A DNA stretch of 64,000 nucleotides from Guillardia theta CCMP2712. Its lineage: Eukaryota > Cryptophyceae > Pyrenomonadales > Geminigeraceae. Numbering within the stretch: position 1 is the stretch's first letter; every line of letters starts with the position of its first letter. The notes below the pieces were generated by a model. That model was not told the DNA's origin. It ran no database searches and saw only the letters and a list, made by a program, of their open reading frames with translations. The position numbers were made by a program, and so were the translations under genes. Positions 39,030 through 51,170 of the stretch are shown here, one piece after another. The stretch is taken from NCBI RefSeq assembly GCF_000315625.1, contig NW_005434614.1:364404-428403 (forward strand), given 5' to 3'.

Positions 39030-42000
39030 ATGGACGAGAACAGCGAGGTGAGGGAGGAGAGGAGGAGAGGAGAGGGGAGGAGAGGAGAGGAGAGGAGAGG
39101 AGAGGATAGGAGAGGAGAGGAGGAGGAGAAAAGAGGGTTTCTTGCAAGAGGATGAGACTTCATCACAGGAGTTCGACTACGGGCATGCGCGGTTCGGTGG
39201 CAGTCTTGCGACATGGCAGCGAGGATGGGGCAAGGAGAAGCCTCTCACGCCGCGCACGAGGAAGAAGAAGATCGCTCTAGTCTGTCAGAGGGTGTCGGGA
39301 CATGCTCGTGATCCGCTCCATAGGCAAAGAGGCAGGCGGAGGAGGAGAGGCAGCGGCTAGCAAGGGAGCAAGAGGCGGCAGCTTGGCTGGGTAGGATGAG
39401 AGGGAGGAGGAGAAGAATGACGGCTCTGCAGAGGAAGAGGCGAGACGGCTCAAGGTCTCCTCCTGCCGCTTGCAGGCACTTCCTGAGATGGGTGATGCTT
39501 GCAGGAGGAGGCAGAGAGGGCGAGGCTGGAGAGAGAGCTAGCAGAGAGACTGGAGAGGGAGAGGAAGAAGCGAGAGCAGCAAGAGAAGATCGATTCACAT
39601 GTGCTACCCTATACTGCCTTCCTCCTCCATTCTGTCCTTTCCTTCCCTTCCCTTCCCTTCCTTTCCCTTCCTTTCCCTTCCTTTCCTTTCATTCCTTGCA
39701 CTTCCCCCTCCCTTCTTTCTCTACTTCTCGATCTGAGAGCTCACAGATGGTCAAAGTGCGGAGAGGTTTGACGCAGGCGAGCTTTGAGAGGATGCTGGAG
39801 ACTTGCGTCCGCTTGCAGAGGTGAACATGGAGGAGGAAGAGGAGGAGGAGGAGGAGGAGGAGGAGGAGGAGGTGGTGGTGGTGGAGGAGGAGGAGGGCAA
39901 GGGACTAACATTGAGCAGGCGGGTGATGGAGCAGGAGATGCTTGACGTGCTGCGCGAGGTGGCGGAGGGGCGACATGCACGAGCGTGTGCTGAAGAGCTT
40001 GAAAGGGTATGCCAACCTTCTGCTCATTCCCAGTCCCCTCCTCCTCGTTCTGCTCCTCATGCTGTTCCCGCTCTTGCTCCCCCCGCCTCCCCCTCTCCGC
40101 CCCTCCTCCTTTCTCGTCCTTGTCGTCGTCCAGTCCTCCTCCTCCTCCTCCTGATTAAGTTAGCAGGAGATGCGGGACGAGGAGGCGGTTCAGCGTTGTT
40201 TCCTGCTGGGCTGTCTGGATGGGCTGGTGAAGGTTGTGGAGGAGGCGCTTCGACTGGATGCGCGTCTAGATGCTCGTTCTCGGATTCCTCTCGGGAAGCT
40301 GGCAGGAAAGCTGGGGGAAGTTGGAGTGTACTGGGAGGAGGAGGAAGAGGAGGAAGAGCGCACGGGACTTGAGCTTGCTCTGTTCTCCTCTAAGGCCTCG
40401 GTAATTCTCCTGCTCCTCCTGCTCCTTCTGCTCCCTGGACCTTCTCCTCCTGCTCCCTGGACCTTCTCCTCCTGCTCCCTGGATCTTCTCCTTCTGCTCC
40501 CTGGCTCTTCCTTTCATTCTGTCTCCTCCTCCTCCTCCTCCTCCTCCTCCTCTTGTTCGCCTCGCTCTTTCTCCTTCTACTACTTCCTTTGCTTGCTTTC
40601 CCTCTCAAATTTCTCAGTCAAAGTCTGAATCATCATCAGGGCCCCTTCTTCCAGACAGCGGAAGGTAAATCTCCAGTGTGCGTCCGGATACTGAACCAGC
40701 AAGTAGCAGAGAAAGAGGAAGTAGTTGTTCGCCTCCTACGTCTCGGAGCAGATCCCAACACGGTTGCCTGCTCCTCTTCTTTCCTCTCTCCGAGGCTCTC
40801 TCCTCTCTTCTTTCCCCTCTCCCCTGCTCTTCTCTCCTCTCTCTCCCCTGCTCTCCTCTCCTCTCTTCCTCTCTTCTCTCTTCCTCTCTCCTCTCTCTTC
40901 TCCTCTCCTTTTCTCTCCTCTCGTTCCCTTTCCTCTCCTCTCTCTCTCCTCGCAATTTTCTTGCCTATTCTTCTCCCCTCCTTGACATGCTCTTCCAGCG
41001 CGACTCCGTCGGCTGCTCGCCTCTCATCCTCGCCTGCGAGCAGGTGCCTTGCTTGTTCCACGGCGGCAGCTGACAGCTGGCAGGGAGGGGCTCGAGCTCA
41101 GCGGGAGGTAGAGCTCCTGCTGGATGTCAACGCAGACCCTCGAGTGAAGGTCAGGACGTTAGTCTCTCCTCCTCGTTTCTCCTGCTGTCCTCGTTCTCCT
41201 CCCTCCTCCCGCCCTCCCTCTGCTTCCCCTCCCTCTCCATCTTACACTTCCTCTTTGCCCTCCACCTCCATCCCCCCCTACTCTCTCTCGCTCTCTTCCC
41301 TTTCCCCTGCCTTTTCTCGACTTCCCTTCCAAGTTGCTCTGCTCTGCTCTGCTCTCATCTCTCCGCTGCTCTTCGTTTCGCCTCCTCAACCTTGCTCGCA
41401 GGATTTTCTCGGCCGAACTGCTCTCGAGCTCGCCTTGCGGTGGGAGCAGCAGGAAATTGCCGACCGCCTCATCGCGGTAAGAGGGGATAGAGAGATTCGA
41501 GAAGCGAGGAGGGAGGGAGGAGAAGGGGGAGAAAGGGAGGGAGGAGAAGGGAGAGGAAGGGAGGGAGAAGGAGGAAGAGAGGGGGAGGGAAGAGGAGGAA
41601 GGGAGGTGGGGGGAGGAGGAGGAAGGGATTAAAAGGGAGGAGGAGGAGAAATCAAGGGAGAGCAGGACAGAAGACAGGCATGAGGAGGAAGGAGTAGAAA
41701 AATGTGCTAGCTTGACATGTCGTTCCTGACACGTAACAGGCGGGAAGTGATGTTGGCGAAGCGCTGGACAGATTGAGGTAACACGAGGAGGAGGAGGAGG
41801 AGGAGGAGGAGGAGGAGGGAGGAAGGGAGGAGGAGAGCGAGCAGCAGGAGAGAAATGAGGAATGAAGGACGCGAGTTGAGGAGGTGAAGGATGATGGAGG
41901 GAATAGGACAGAGAAAGAGGACAGAGAGAGAGGACAGAGATGGGAGACAGAGAAGGTGAGGATAGAGGAGGAGGATAAGAAATCGGCAGGCTACGGGGAG

Positions 42001-42365
42001 AGCTCTGCTGGCTCTCAGAAGGGTTTCATGCTCGCGAGGGTTCACTTCCAAGCACCAGGGTAAGACAACATGAATAAAAGGGAGAGGGAGGGAGGGTAGA
42101 CACTGATGCTGCTGCGATGACAACTATGATGATATGAACAACAGCAAGACAATGATGATGATGGTGGTGGTGATGATGATGATGATTTGGATGTAGGTTC
42201 GCTATGCTGGACGAGCTGCGACGAAGTGGGAGTGAAAATCGTCTTCCTGGCTCTCGCTCGCTATGTCCCCATCCGCAGCTGCGACCTGCTGTGGCTTCAG
42301 CGGAAAGTGACAAGAGAAGGAGAGAAGTAGAAGACGACGAGGAGGAGGAGCAGGGGGGAGACTGA
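39030..42365 (+). CDS. Coiled-coil protein with ankyrin repeats
   Basis: Start MDENSE (ATG 39030), joined in phase across an 88-nt intron made of GGAGA repeats (39048-39135) to GFLQEDETSSQEFDYG. Next come a Lys/Arg-rich stretch and a Glu/Arg coiled coil over three exons (AKRQAEEERQRLAREQE, ERARLERELAERLERERKK). After SFERMLETCVRLQR and RRVMEQEMLDVLREVAEGR comes a long exon at 40170-40398. Ankyrin repeats follow in separate exons: VVVRLLRLGADPNT (40710-40760), RDSVGCSPLILACEQ (40999-41043), REVELLLDVNADPRVKDFLG and RTALELALRWEQQEIADRLIA (to about 41478). The last exon ends acidic (EVEDDEEEEQGGD) at 42365. It converges on the Sfi1-like gene. Ankyrins mediate protein binding; its role is unknown. 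Introns are mostly simple repeats. Confidence 0.68.
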
Positions 42366-42444
42366 AGGAGACTAGGTGGGAGGAGGGGGAGGGAGAGCAG
42401 AAAGAGGAAGGAGAGGAGGGGGAGGGAGAGGAGAGAAAAAGAGG

Positions 42445-45400
42445 CATACGCAAGCATGCTCCAGGCAAGAAACGACTTGCAAGCCAGGAAGGGGCTGGAC
42501 TGTCGCCATGCTTCTCCTGCTATCGCTGTCGCCTCCTCATACCCTCTCAGCCTCCGCAGCACCTGCACATTCATCACTCGCTCCCCTCCTCCTCCTCACC
42601 CGCCTGTACCCGCCGCTTCTCCTCCTCCTCTCTCCTCGCCATCCTCCAAGCCATCAGGTAGCGAAGACAAAGTTGCCGGCAGCTCCTCTCGTACACTCTC
42701 CTCCTCCCTCGTCGGCAGTCGCTATGCTGTAGGAGCCTTCCGAAGGTTCTGATCGACATGTCATCCTACGCACATACATCCCCCTCCTCCCTCCTTCCTC
42801 TCCTGTCCTCTCTCCTCCTCTCCTCTCCTCGCCTCTCTCCTGCTCTCCTGTCCTCTCCCCTCCCCTCCCCTCTCCTTCATCCTCCCTGACCTTCTCTTCA
42901 GCCCTGCATCTCCGAGCATCGGCATCATAGAAACGTCCAGTAATGAGCCCCCAAACTCGCTGCTCCTCCCCGCCTCACTCCTCCTGCTTGTCTCGCTGCC
43001 GTGCATGGACACGCGGGTCGTATCCTCCAGGACGAGCTTCCCCCAACTTTCCTCGATCCTCTCCAATCTCGTCATCCTCTCCTCCTCTCCTCCTCTCCTC
43101 CTCGTTCTTGAGAAGCTCGAGATGCAACGGAGGGAGGGCGGGGTCTGATGAAAGCTCCATGGCCCCGCAAACGCTTCCTCCATCACCTTTCTAACTCCCA
43201 CCTGTTCCATCCTCCACATGTAAGACCTCTTTCCTCCTCCTCCTCCTCCTCCTCCTCCCTTTCTCCTCCACCTCCCTTCCTCTTTCTCCTCCTCCTCCTC
43301 CCCTCCTCCTCCTCCTCCTCCTCCTCCCTTCCTCCCCCTCCCCCTCCCCCTCCCCCTCCTCCTCTCCTCCTCCTCATTTCTTCCTTCCTCTTCTTTCATC
43401 TCCCTCCTTCCGTCACCTCGATTCCTCTACTTCGTTCCAGCACGCGGCGGCAGGCATGAAGGAGGATTCTCCAGCCCTGGAGGTCGAAGAGCGAGCCTTG
43501 TCTCTCCTCCTCCCTCTCCTGCCTCCTCCCTCCTCGAGGACGGAAGCGCTCGAACGCGACCCGCAGAGATCTTCTCTCCAACGTCTTGGCGACTTCTGAG
43601 TTGTGATGACGTCATGCCTTGTCTGCTCAACGGCTCTGCTTCCAACTTCTCTTCCTCTCCCTCGCTCCTTCCTGGTTCTCTTTCCCCCCTCCCACTCTTC
43701 CTCTTTCCCTCCCGTTCCTCGCTTCCTCCTCCTCCTCTTCCTCTTCGTCTCCTCTCCTCGTCTCACCGCTGATCAGTCTGTCGCTCCTCGCGTAGCTGAC
43801 TGACGAACGCCAGCTGCTGAAGAGTTTCTGCTCGCATGCGAAGATCGACCTGACAAACATCTGACAACAAGTCAGCAGCAGACCAGGAGAGAAATGGGAG
43901 GAGGAGGAGGAGGAGGAGGAGGAGGAGGAGGATACTCGTGCACTCAGTCGTCTAAATCTTCTTTTACGAAACGTCATCATCCTCCAAGCAGCAATGTACA
44001 GAAGCCTGCGAGGGTCTCCATCAATTCGGTTTTCCTCCTCCTCCTCCTCCTCCTGCCCCTAATCCTCCTTCTCATCCTCACTCTTACTTTTTCGTGGTTC
44101 TTCCTGCACTTGATATGTCTAGCAGAGCAGCGAAGCTCTGGACGAATTCGTTTGAGAGGCAGCAGCGAGAAGAGTGACAGTAGGAGCGGGAGGGAAGGAG
44201 CTGAAGAAGAGGAGAGGGAGACAGTGGCGGAGGAGGGGAAGAGGGAGACTGAAGGGACAGGAAGGAGAACAACAGATGGCAGAGGAGAGAAGACAGTGTA
44301 GAGGACAGGATCAGAGCAGATCAAGGAAACAAGGAGAAGGATATTCAGAACATGTATGGGAAGGGAAGGAGGAGAGGAGGAGAGGAGGAGAGGAGGAGAG
44401 GAGGAGAGGAGGAGGAGGAGGGGAGGAGGAGGAGNNNNNNNNNNNNNNNNNNNNNNNNNNNNNNNNNNNNNNNNNNNNNNNNNNNNNNNNNNNNNNNNNN
44501 NNNNNNNNNNNNNNNNNNNNNNNNNNNNNNNNNNTCCTCCTCTACCTTCCTTCCAGATCTGTTGCTAGCCGGCGCATTCTCGACACAACTCGTTCGCTGA
44601 ACTGAAAAGAAGTTGAGACACTGACGTCAGCCTCCTCCCTCTCCCTTACTCGTCCCTTCCTCCCTCCTTCTCTCTACCCTCCTCCTCCACTGTTTCTTCC
44701 TCTCTTCTCCTTCCTCTATTCCCTCTCCTTTCACTGCTCGTCCAACCTCCATCATCATGACGGATTTTCTCTACTCCTCTCCCTCCTCCCATACTTTCTC
44801 CCTCAATCTCTCGTTCCTTCCCAACCTTTCTGTCCTCCCCATCCCTCTCTCCGTCCCTTCAATCGTTTCGTCCTGCTCGTCCTCGTCCTCCTCGTACTCC
44901 TCCTCGTCCTCCTCACCTCCAGCCCTGTTGCAAGTTCCTGCCCCGACACCTTCACGAGCTCTGAGGCCTGAGGGAGCAGGAGGATCAGCAGCGGACGGCA
45001 CCCGATGCTCTCACCTCCTCGCTGAGCCTCCACATGTCGCGCATGAGCGAGCGAGTAGCTGCCTCCTCCATCCTCTTTGCTCTTGGTCAGCAGCATTGAA
45101 GAGGGGGGATGGGAAGGGAAGGAGCAGACGAGGAGGAGCGATCATGCACGGAGGAAAGGAGGAGAGAGAAAGTGAACGATGCATGATGGGGTGAAAGGCG
45201 TGAGGAAGGAGGAGAAGGGGAGGAGGAGATCAGGAGGGAGAAGATGGGGAGGGAGGGAGGGAAAGGAGAGAAGGGAAGAGAAGGGCGAGAAGGGGACAGG
45301 AGGAGAGGAGGAGGAGGGGTTTGAACAAGGACATCACCCTATACGCGACTGTTTGGCAAAGTAGCTGAATGCCTCTATCTTGCTCCTCGATGGAGGAGGA

Positions 45401-45999
45401 GAGGGAGAGGAGAGCATTCCAGGTCTCAGCTTCATGCTCCTCTCTCTCCCTCACCATCCTCCCTATCACTGTCTCCAGACCAGCATTCTTCCTCTGCAGC
45501 TCTCCGATCGTGCTCGCACTCTCCTCGAGCTGTTCACCAGCAGTCAGCAGGGGAGAAGGAGGAGGAGGTCACTTCGTGCCTCGGCGAAGAAAGTCTCCCT
45601 GCTGGACTCTAGCTGCTCCTTGTACTCGAAGCTGAGAGCCTCTGACTTCCTCTGCTCCCTCCGCACCTGCAGCAGGCAAGTAAGAGCTTCGTTCCCCCCC
45701 TCCCCTCGCTCTCCCTCCCCTCCGCCTCTCTTCTTCCTCCTCCTTCCTCCATCTACCTCCCTTCCTTCTTCCTCCTCAAGTTCCCCCTTGTCCTCTCTTC
45801 CTTATCAGCTTAACTTGACCAGCTTCTCCCCCTCCTCCTCCCCTCCTCCTCTTCCTCCACCTCTTCAGTTGCCAGCTGATGAAGATAAGCCAGTTTCTGC
45901 GCCTCCTCTTTGTGCTTGTCAACCTCGTCCAGGTGACGCTGAAGGTCTTCAATCTGTCACAGTAAAGAGCTTGAGGGACGGCTTCGTTCTTCTTCGCAC

Positions 46000-46030
<31 letters not shown>

Positions 46031-47703
46031 TTCTCCTCCTTCTCACGATTGCAACATTCTATCTCAACCTCCTCGTCCTTCTTCCTAGCCCTCCTTCCCG
46101 CTTCTCCTACTCTCCTCCTCTTCGTCCAATTAGCAGGTCCTCCTCCTCCTCCTCCTCCTCCTTCGTCCTCCTCCTCCTCCTCCTCCTCCTCCTCCTCCTC
46201 CTCCTCCTCCTTCGTCCTCCTCCTCCTCCTCCTCCTCCTACCAGCAGATGCAGCAGCTCCTCGTTCTTCTGCATAGAGCTCATTCTCCTCGCGTCTCTGC
46301 TTCCTTCTTGAGTCGAGTGCACTGCGATGAACAGCTCCCCTACCTGTGAGCCTCTTCCTCCTCCTGCCTGCTCACGACCTGATGATCTACCAGCTCATCC
46401 TGCATGGTCAAGATCTGGCAGGAGGTAAGAGGCGGAGGACAGGGAGGAGGAGACCTGGAGCAAGAGGTCCTGGCAATCGTTCTCAGCCACTCTAGCCCTC
46501 TCCTGCTGCTCTGCTATCTTGGCATGCTGCATGGCGCAAACCTCCTCTAACTCCCGCGTCGTTCTGCTCTGCTCCTCCTGCGTCGCGCTCAGAACGTCGA
46601 GTAGAGCCTCCTGCTGCCTGCATGAAAAATCTCAGGGAGCAGGCAGGTAAGAGAGACGATGAGAACGAAGGAGCGAGAGACAGGAGGAGAGTGAGGAAAC
46701 GAGATGAGGAAGAGGAGAGCAAAAAATGGTAGGATGAGATCAGCCAAGTGTTGAAGGGGAGGAGGGAGGGAGGGGAAAGGAGAGGAGGGGAGGGGAAAGG
46801 AGAGGAAGGGTGAGAAGGGATGGGGCGGGGTGGGGAGGGCTAGAAACCGTTGGAAGGCGCGGAGGAGGCGGTCAAGCAGCAGCTTGCTGGAGGCGTGGGA
46901 CAAGAGATCAGAGGATCGCATCTTTCTGATCGTCACACGATAGGAACTTCCTGCCTTCCGTCGCATCCGAAGTTGGACGAGCGGAAGAGGAGAGGAGACC
47001 ATCATTTGCTCAGCCTCCTGCACCGAGAAGGACGCAAGGCTGACCTCCTCCTCCCCCTCCTTGATCGACATCACCAAGTCCCCCTCCTCCACCCCCTGAG
47101 ACTCCGCATCCGACCCCTGCAGGACCGATCCAACGGAAGGGAACGGGCTACCGCCAGCGGCAGGGAGAAGGAAGAGGGGGAGGAAGTACTCGTCGTTCCC
47201 TGTCTGCACGGTCTCTCAGCATTGAAGCCCCTCCTAGCCTCTCAGTGTACCTTCACGCTGCTGCTGCTCTGATCAAGTATCTCCATGACAGCATGGCTGA
47301 TTCTGTGTATGCTCCAGTCTTCCATCGCCTTTTGAATTATCCTCTTCCTCCTCCTCGTCATCAAAACCTCAAGAGCTCTCCTGTTTCTCGTCTCCTGTCG
47401 CTGGTACACCTTCCACCAGTCTACCACTCTCTTTGCCAGCCTTGCATGTCGCTGCCTTTCGTGCGCAACGTTCTTCTCCTCCTCCCTCCCCCCTTCATCA
47501 GTCTGATCAGGCCCGTTGCCTTGCCTTGACGAATACTGCGTGCTATGTCCCAAGTTTGGGATCGAGTCTCCCGATCCTCCACCCTCTCCTCCTCGCTCTC
47601 CTCCCCTCCCTCCTCCTCCTCCTCCTCCTCCTCCTCCTCCTGCATCGCCTGCTCCTTCCACTGGGCTGCCTGGCGGCGTCGTCGGCTCCCATACCTCGGG
47701 CAT
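42445..47703 (-). CDS. Large Sfi1-like coiled-coil protein with PDZ domain
   Basis: The start chosen is the ATG at 47703 (MPEVWEPTTPPG), then an exon with a (GGA)n-encoded Gly tract. A helix-rich exon follows with Sfi1/centrin-binding-like spacing of Trp and Arg (LAKRVVDWWKVYQRQETR, KAMEDWSIHR). Next a PDZ domain (about 47190-46940): PFPSVGSVLQGSDAESQG, GDLVMSI, SPLPLVQLRMRR. After it come many coiled-coil exons: ATQEEQSRTTRELEEVCAMQ, MQDELVDHQVVSRQEEEE, IEDLQRHLDEVDKHKEE, GRMVREREEHEAETWNALL, RMRAETLQQLAFVSQLREE. More Sfi1-like segments lie near the end (KTLERRSLRVAFERFRPR, LRYLMAWRMARRE, KSFLAWSMLAYA). The 3' end is unresolved near 42445 and a 100-N gap lies in an intron. A cytoskeletal or centriolar scaffold is inferred. 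Confidence 0.6.
43230..43380. repeat. CTC/CCTCCT trinucleotide tract in an intron
   Basis: About 150 bases of nearly pure TCC triplets and CCCCCT runs, inside an intron of the minus-strand Sfi1-like gene. Confidence 0.85.
44435..44534. other. Assembly gap of 100 N
   Basis: Exactly 100 N flanked by GGA-rich and TCC-rich repeats, likely a placeholder of unknown true size. It falls in an intron of the Sfi1-like gene. Confidence 0.99.
46138..46240. repeat. TCC tract in an intron
   Basis: CTCCTCCTCC runs broken by two TTCGTC units, between two coiled-coil exons of the minus-strand gene. Confidence 0.85.
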
Positions 47704-47822
47704 TGTCAAACTTCCGACTCGGATTCCGATGGGTTCAACTTGAAAGTGGTCTCGTCCCCCCTCGTACCCATTTCTAACTCTAAGGATTGGAGTTGCCCGC
47801 AAACAGTGTATGAGGAGGCGCC
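47704..47822. promoter_or_regulatory. Short divergent intergenic region
   Basis: Only 119 bp separate the chosen start codons of the Sfi1-like gene (-) and the next gene (+), so both promoters must share or overlap this stretch. No clear TATA box is visible. Confidence 0.4.
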
Positions 47823-50214
47823 ATGGACACCATGGACCCGGCGGACGAAGGTGAGGCCAGAGGAGGGAGGGGGGAGAGGAGGGAGGGGGGATGAAGTGGA
47901 GGAGATGCAGGATGAAGGGAACGAGGAAAAAGAGGAGGAGGGAGATGAGGAGATAAGAGCAAGGGCAAGATTGCTATCAAGGATTTTAGCAGCCTCTCAA
48001 GAGTTTATTGATGCTCGCGCTGTCTACTCGGATTGATCCTGCCTTTCTCGCAGCAGATTCAGGGCCGTGGGAAGAATTTTATTTGGTGCTAAAGCTTCAA
48101 GACATTCAAAATGAGAAGAACAAGAGCAGGCGGCAGTACGTGCCGGTGAGCCATGTTCTGCGACGAGACAAAGATAGCATACAGCACAACATTTCCGACT
48201 CGCCAGACATCGTAGACGACATTTCCAACGCGAAGTTGTTGTCCATTCTTCGACACAAGCGGCATGGTAAGAAGTCTATCAGACATCTGGTCAAGTGCAA
48301 AGTCGAGGGGAGCTCACTAGTGTTCTGGGAGCCTCAGTTGAATCCTCTGACGGCGGAGAAGGACGTCGAGGTGTTGAAGAAGCCGTTCTCGGGCAGGGTT
48401 GATCTCAACGCCTCGAGCATCGTTGAGGTCGATCACACCGGATACGAGATCGTCTTACACGTCGTCGAGTTCTCTGCTGACAAGACGGACTTCGCCATCG
48501 ACTCGTACTGCTTCCTCCAGGCTCCTCAACACATCCGCCCCCAGACAAACCTTGAGGACTTGGGCGCTCTCCTGAGGGAGCGGGTGGCGATGATGCGTCC
48601 CTCCAGGGGCTGGCAGTGAGGTATGACGTGAGTGTGCGGAGCGGCGGAGTAGGAGCGACCCTCGCTTCAGTAGGGCAGAGCTCGAGTGGGAACCTCAAGT
48701 CGGAGGTGTACGACTCGATGATCCTAGTCGATGGCTTCATCCCCATGAGCTGCGGCAAGGACGTCACGTCTAACCGAGTGCTCAGCTCGAACTTTGCTGT
48801 GCAGGCCACTCAGTTGGAGGCGACGCTGAAGCTGCTCAGGTCAACACGGGTCGGAACGGATTCCTCGCTGGGGGTCCTAGATGCGCTCTTGGAGAAGCAA
48901 GGAGTGCAGGCTGACTCGCCCTTCGCTCATACGCTAGCTGGTGCATCTGATGAGAAGGAGCAGGAGAGCGAGGAGGTCGTGTCCTCCTACGCGCCGCACG
49001 TGATGCTGGATGGCATCGCCGGTGAAGTGTGGGATCTAGAGAGCTCGAAAGGATACGTCGCCCTCCGTCACATCCACCTGGGCATGGCGGTCTTACTGCC
49101 AGAGGCTTCATCGGCGACAGCCGTTGCCATGGTCTCGAGCGAGGGCGATGAGTACAGACTCGAGGAAGACGGCGACCTCGAAGCCCGTGACCTCGACTCT
49201 GTTCAGCGACAAGTCATGCTCCAGTTTGCAACGCGAGTCAAACCATCGCGCGCTGGGGAGAGCCAGCAAGGAGCAACTGCCGACATGAGCTTCTCCTGGA
49301 GCCGCTCGCATGACTGGAGCAAATCCACCAACATCGGGGCATGGAGACTGTCCCAGCAGGGGCCCAACCGATGTGCTGTCACCCTCCAGAGAGATCGCAA
49401 CATCGGGGTCCACCTGCTGTGCAACGGCTTCGTTTACATCGGGGGGAGAGATGCAGTGGTCCATCTCGCCTCAGATGCCGCGCTTGTCTCCCCGACTAGG
49501 ATCGCCCTGTCCGAGGTTCCCTCGCTGCTCCCAGACCTGCAAGGGGATGAGGCCCCGCATCACCTTGAGCTGCACAAGGTCAACGACGTGGCCTCATACA
49601 GCCTGCAGGAGACGGAGCACATCTTCTTGTTTCCTCTAGGCAAGACCATCCCTCCTGTGCTCATCACTGTGCAGGGGGCTGGCAGGATCATCCTGTCGAC
49701 TATCCCCGAGCTCCCCCACGGTCTCAGCATTCTCCGCCAGGACGATCGCAGCTTTCAGCTCATTGGCACCCCGATGAAGCTTGTTGACCTCACGCGCTAC
49801 AAGCTCAAGGCTGCAAATCGTTTCGGCAGCATCTCAGTCAATTTCAAGCTGCAGGTCATGGAGAAGCCGAGGGATCTGATGTACGACACTACCAATCTAG
49901 AGCTGACGCTCGGGAAGTTTGTGATGACCTTCCCCAGCAATGTGGCCGGGACCTTTCCTCTCCGCTTTTCTATTCACCCGAAACTCCCAGCTGGTATCAA
50001 GCTCGACCCACAGACTGGTTCCATCGGAGGTCAGCTGGACGAGACGTTCGACTTCAGTCAACCTAATCCACTCTCCTTCACCGTCACTGCGGAGAATTCC
50101 GTTGGTGAAACCTCCTCAACCGTTGTGTTCAACGTGGTCCCTCCGCAGAGCTCTCTGAGCAAAAACAAGACGTCGCCGTGGTTGCTACCCAAGCCGCAGA
50201 TGCCCCTTGTATGA
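47823..50214 (+). CDS. Unknown protein with C-terminal putative-Ig/cadherin-like region
   Basis: The first exon MDTMDPADE (ATG 47823) is followed by an intron that contains an open GA-rich stretch, then AASQEFIDARAVYSD and the exon GPWEEFYLVLKLQDIQNEKN (48060 on). A large exon runs to 50214. The middle part is mixed alpha/beta with no known motif (HLVKCKVEGSSLVFWEPQ, VEVDHTGYEIVLHVVEFSAD). The C-terminus has two all-beta repeats ending LPAGIKLDPQTGSIGGQL and FTVTAENSVGETSSTV, the pattern of putative-Ig/dystroglycan-type cadherin-like modules. A frame change near 48600 (RPSRGWQ-stop versus LAVRYDVSVRSGG) needs a very short intron or marks a sequence error. There is no signal peptide at the chosen start. 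Function unknown. Confidence 0.62.
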
Positions 50215-50425
50215 TAGATCCTCCTGGCGGTAAAAACTGACCGGCAATTCATATCCCTTGTCTGCAAGAAGCTTATTCATGACAGTCTCGTCACTGAGCC
50301 GCCCGCCATGAGGCAAAAGGTGGTGTATGAGGAGCCTGTGTTGGTTGTCATAGACCACCCATTACCTTGATCTTCAGCACTCCTGCAAAACTTTCACTCC
50401 ACAAGACCGTGTCAGAACAGTGAGG
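50190..50425 (-). pseudogene. Fragment of a repeated protein-coding gene
   Basis: Minus strand reads WVVYDNQHRLLIHHLLPHGG, then LSDETVMNKLLADKGYELPV and a stop near 50193, codon-like throughout. An upstream stretch SDTVLWSESFAGVLKIK is in a different frame, so the open reading is broken. It overlaps the 3' end of the plus-strand gene. No family recognised. Confidence 0.4.
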
Positions 50426-50548
50426 AATTTTTGTTTCTTTCTGGTTGAATTCATTTATTGATTCACTTTGAGAGGATTTTTTTCACGATGATAAGATAAC
50501 AAAAGAAAGAGAAGCAGAAAAACGCATTAGCTATTCACAAATGAACAA

Positions 50549-50800
50549 TTAGCAGGGTTCGGCTGCTGATTTGGGCTGTCTGCAATGGCCGGGCGTGCAG
50601 GGAGGTTCAAGTTTACGCCTTGATTCCAAGATTCTTGCGCATGTAGCTCTTGCGCTCAAGATACTCCCTAGACACTGCTTGCCATCGCTGGTAACTCTGA
50701 TTCCACTTCTAGTCTCCGAAGCGTTTCTCACGCAGTTGCGCGTAGGGATGTCGACCAGTGTCACAGTGCGCGAGGGGGCGACGGTTTGATCGAGCATGAT
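50549..50800 (-). CDS. Small hypothetical protein, paralogue of the ORF at 52229
   Basis: From the ATG near 50800 (MLDQTVAPSRTVTLVDI) to the stop at 50549. It shares the block GIRVTSDGKQCLGSILSAR with the ORF at 52229-52411 at protein level while the DNA has diverged, which supports real coding ancestry. It has several Cys and a basic C-terminus. No known domain. Confidence 0.45.
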   Translation of the reverse strand: MMLDQTVAPSRTVTLVDIPTRNCVRNASETRSGIRVTSDGKQCLGSILSARATCARILESRRKLEPPCTPGHCRQPKSAAEPC

Positions 50801-51170
50801 TACGACACAGACTGCTGTTGAAGGAGGGAAAGGAGGAACGAAAATAGAGCGAGCGAGATGGGGAAGACAGTCAGAGGAGAAGACGAGAAGACGAGAAGAG
50901 AATGAGTGGAGTGAGGAGGAGCGGAGAAGTTGCTGTGTGGCGGGAGAGCAGCTGGCAGCTTCAAGAGTTGGAGGGCAGGAGGGGCGATTTGCTCGGTTTA
51001 GCTGACATGTCCTGTACCCACCCATCATTACCACTCATCCAAACAGTAGAATGGAGGGGTACCTCCTGATAACTGTTGGAATCTCATCCCAATCTCGAAG
51101 TAAGCTCACGGCCTGTAGTAAAGAGTCGAGGACACCAGAGGGACCGACGGTGACCCTACCCTACCAGCTC
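50801..51170. other. Spacer, no gene seen
   Basis: Purine-rich 50820-50900, then mixed sequence leading into a GC-rich patch. No supported ORF. Confidence 0.5.

Noticed and set aside
44174-44605. ORF running through the N gap
   Set aside because: Translation through 100 N is meaningless; true coding here is on the minus strand.
46138-46276. Poly-Ser or poly-Arg coding runs
   Set aside because: They fall between exons of the minus-strand coiled-coil gene and match pure TCC repeats.
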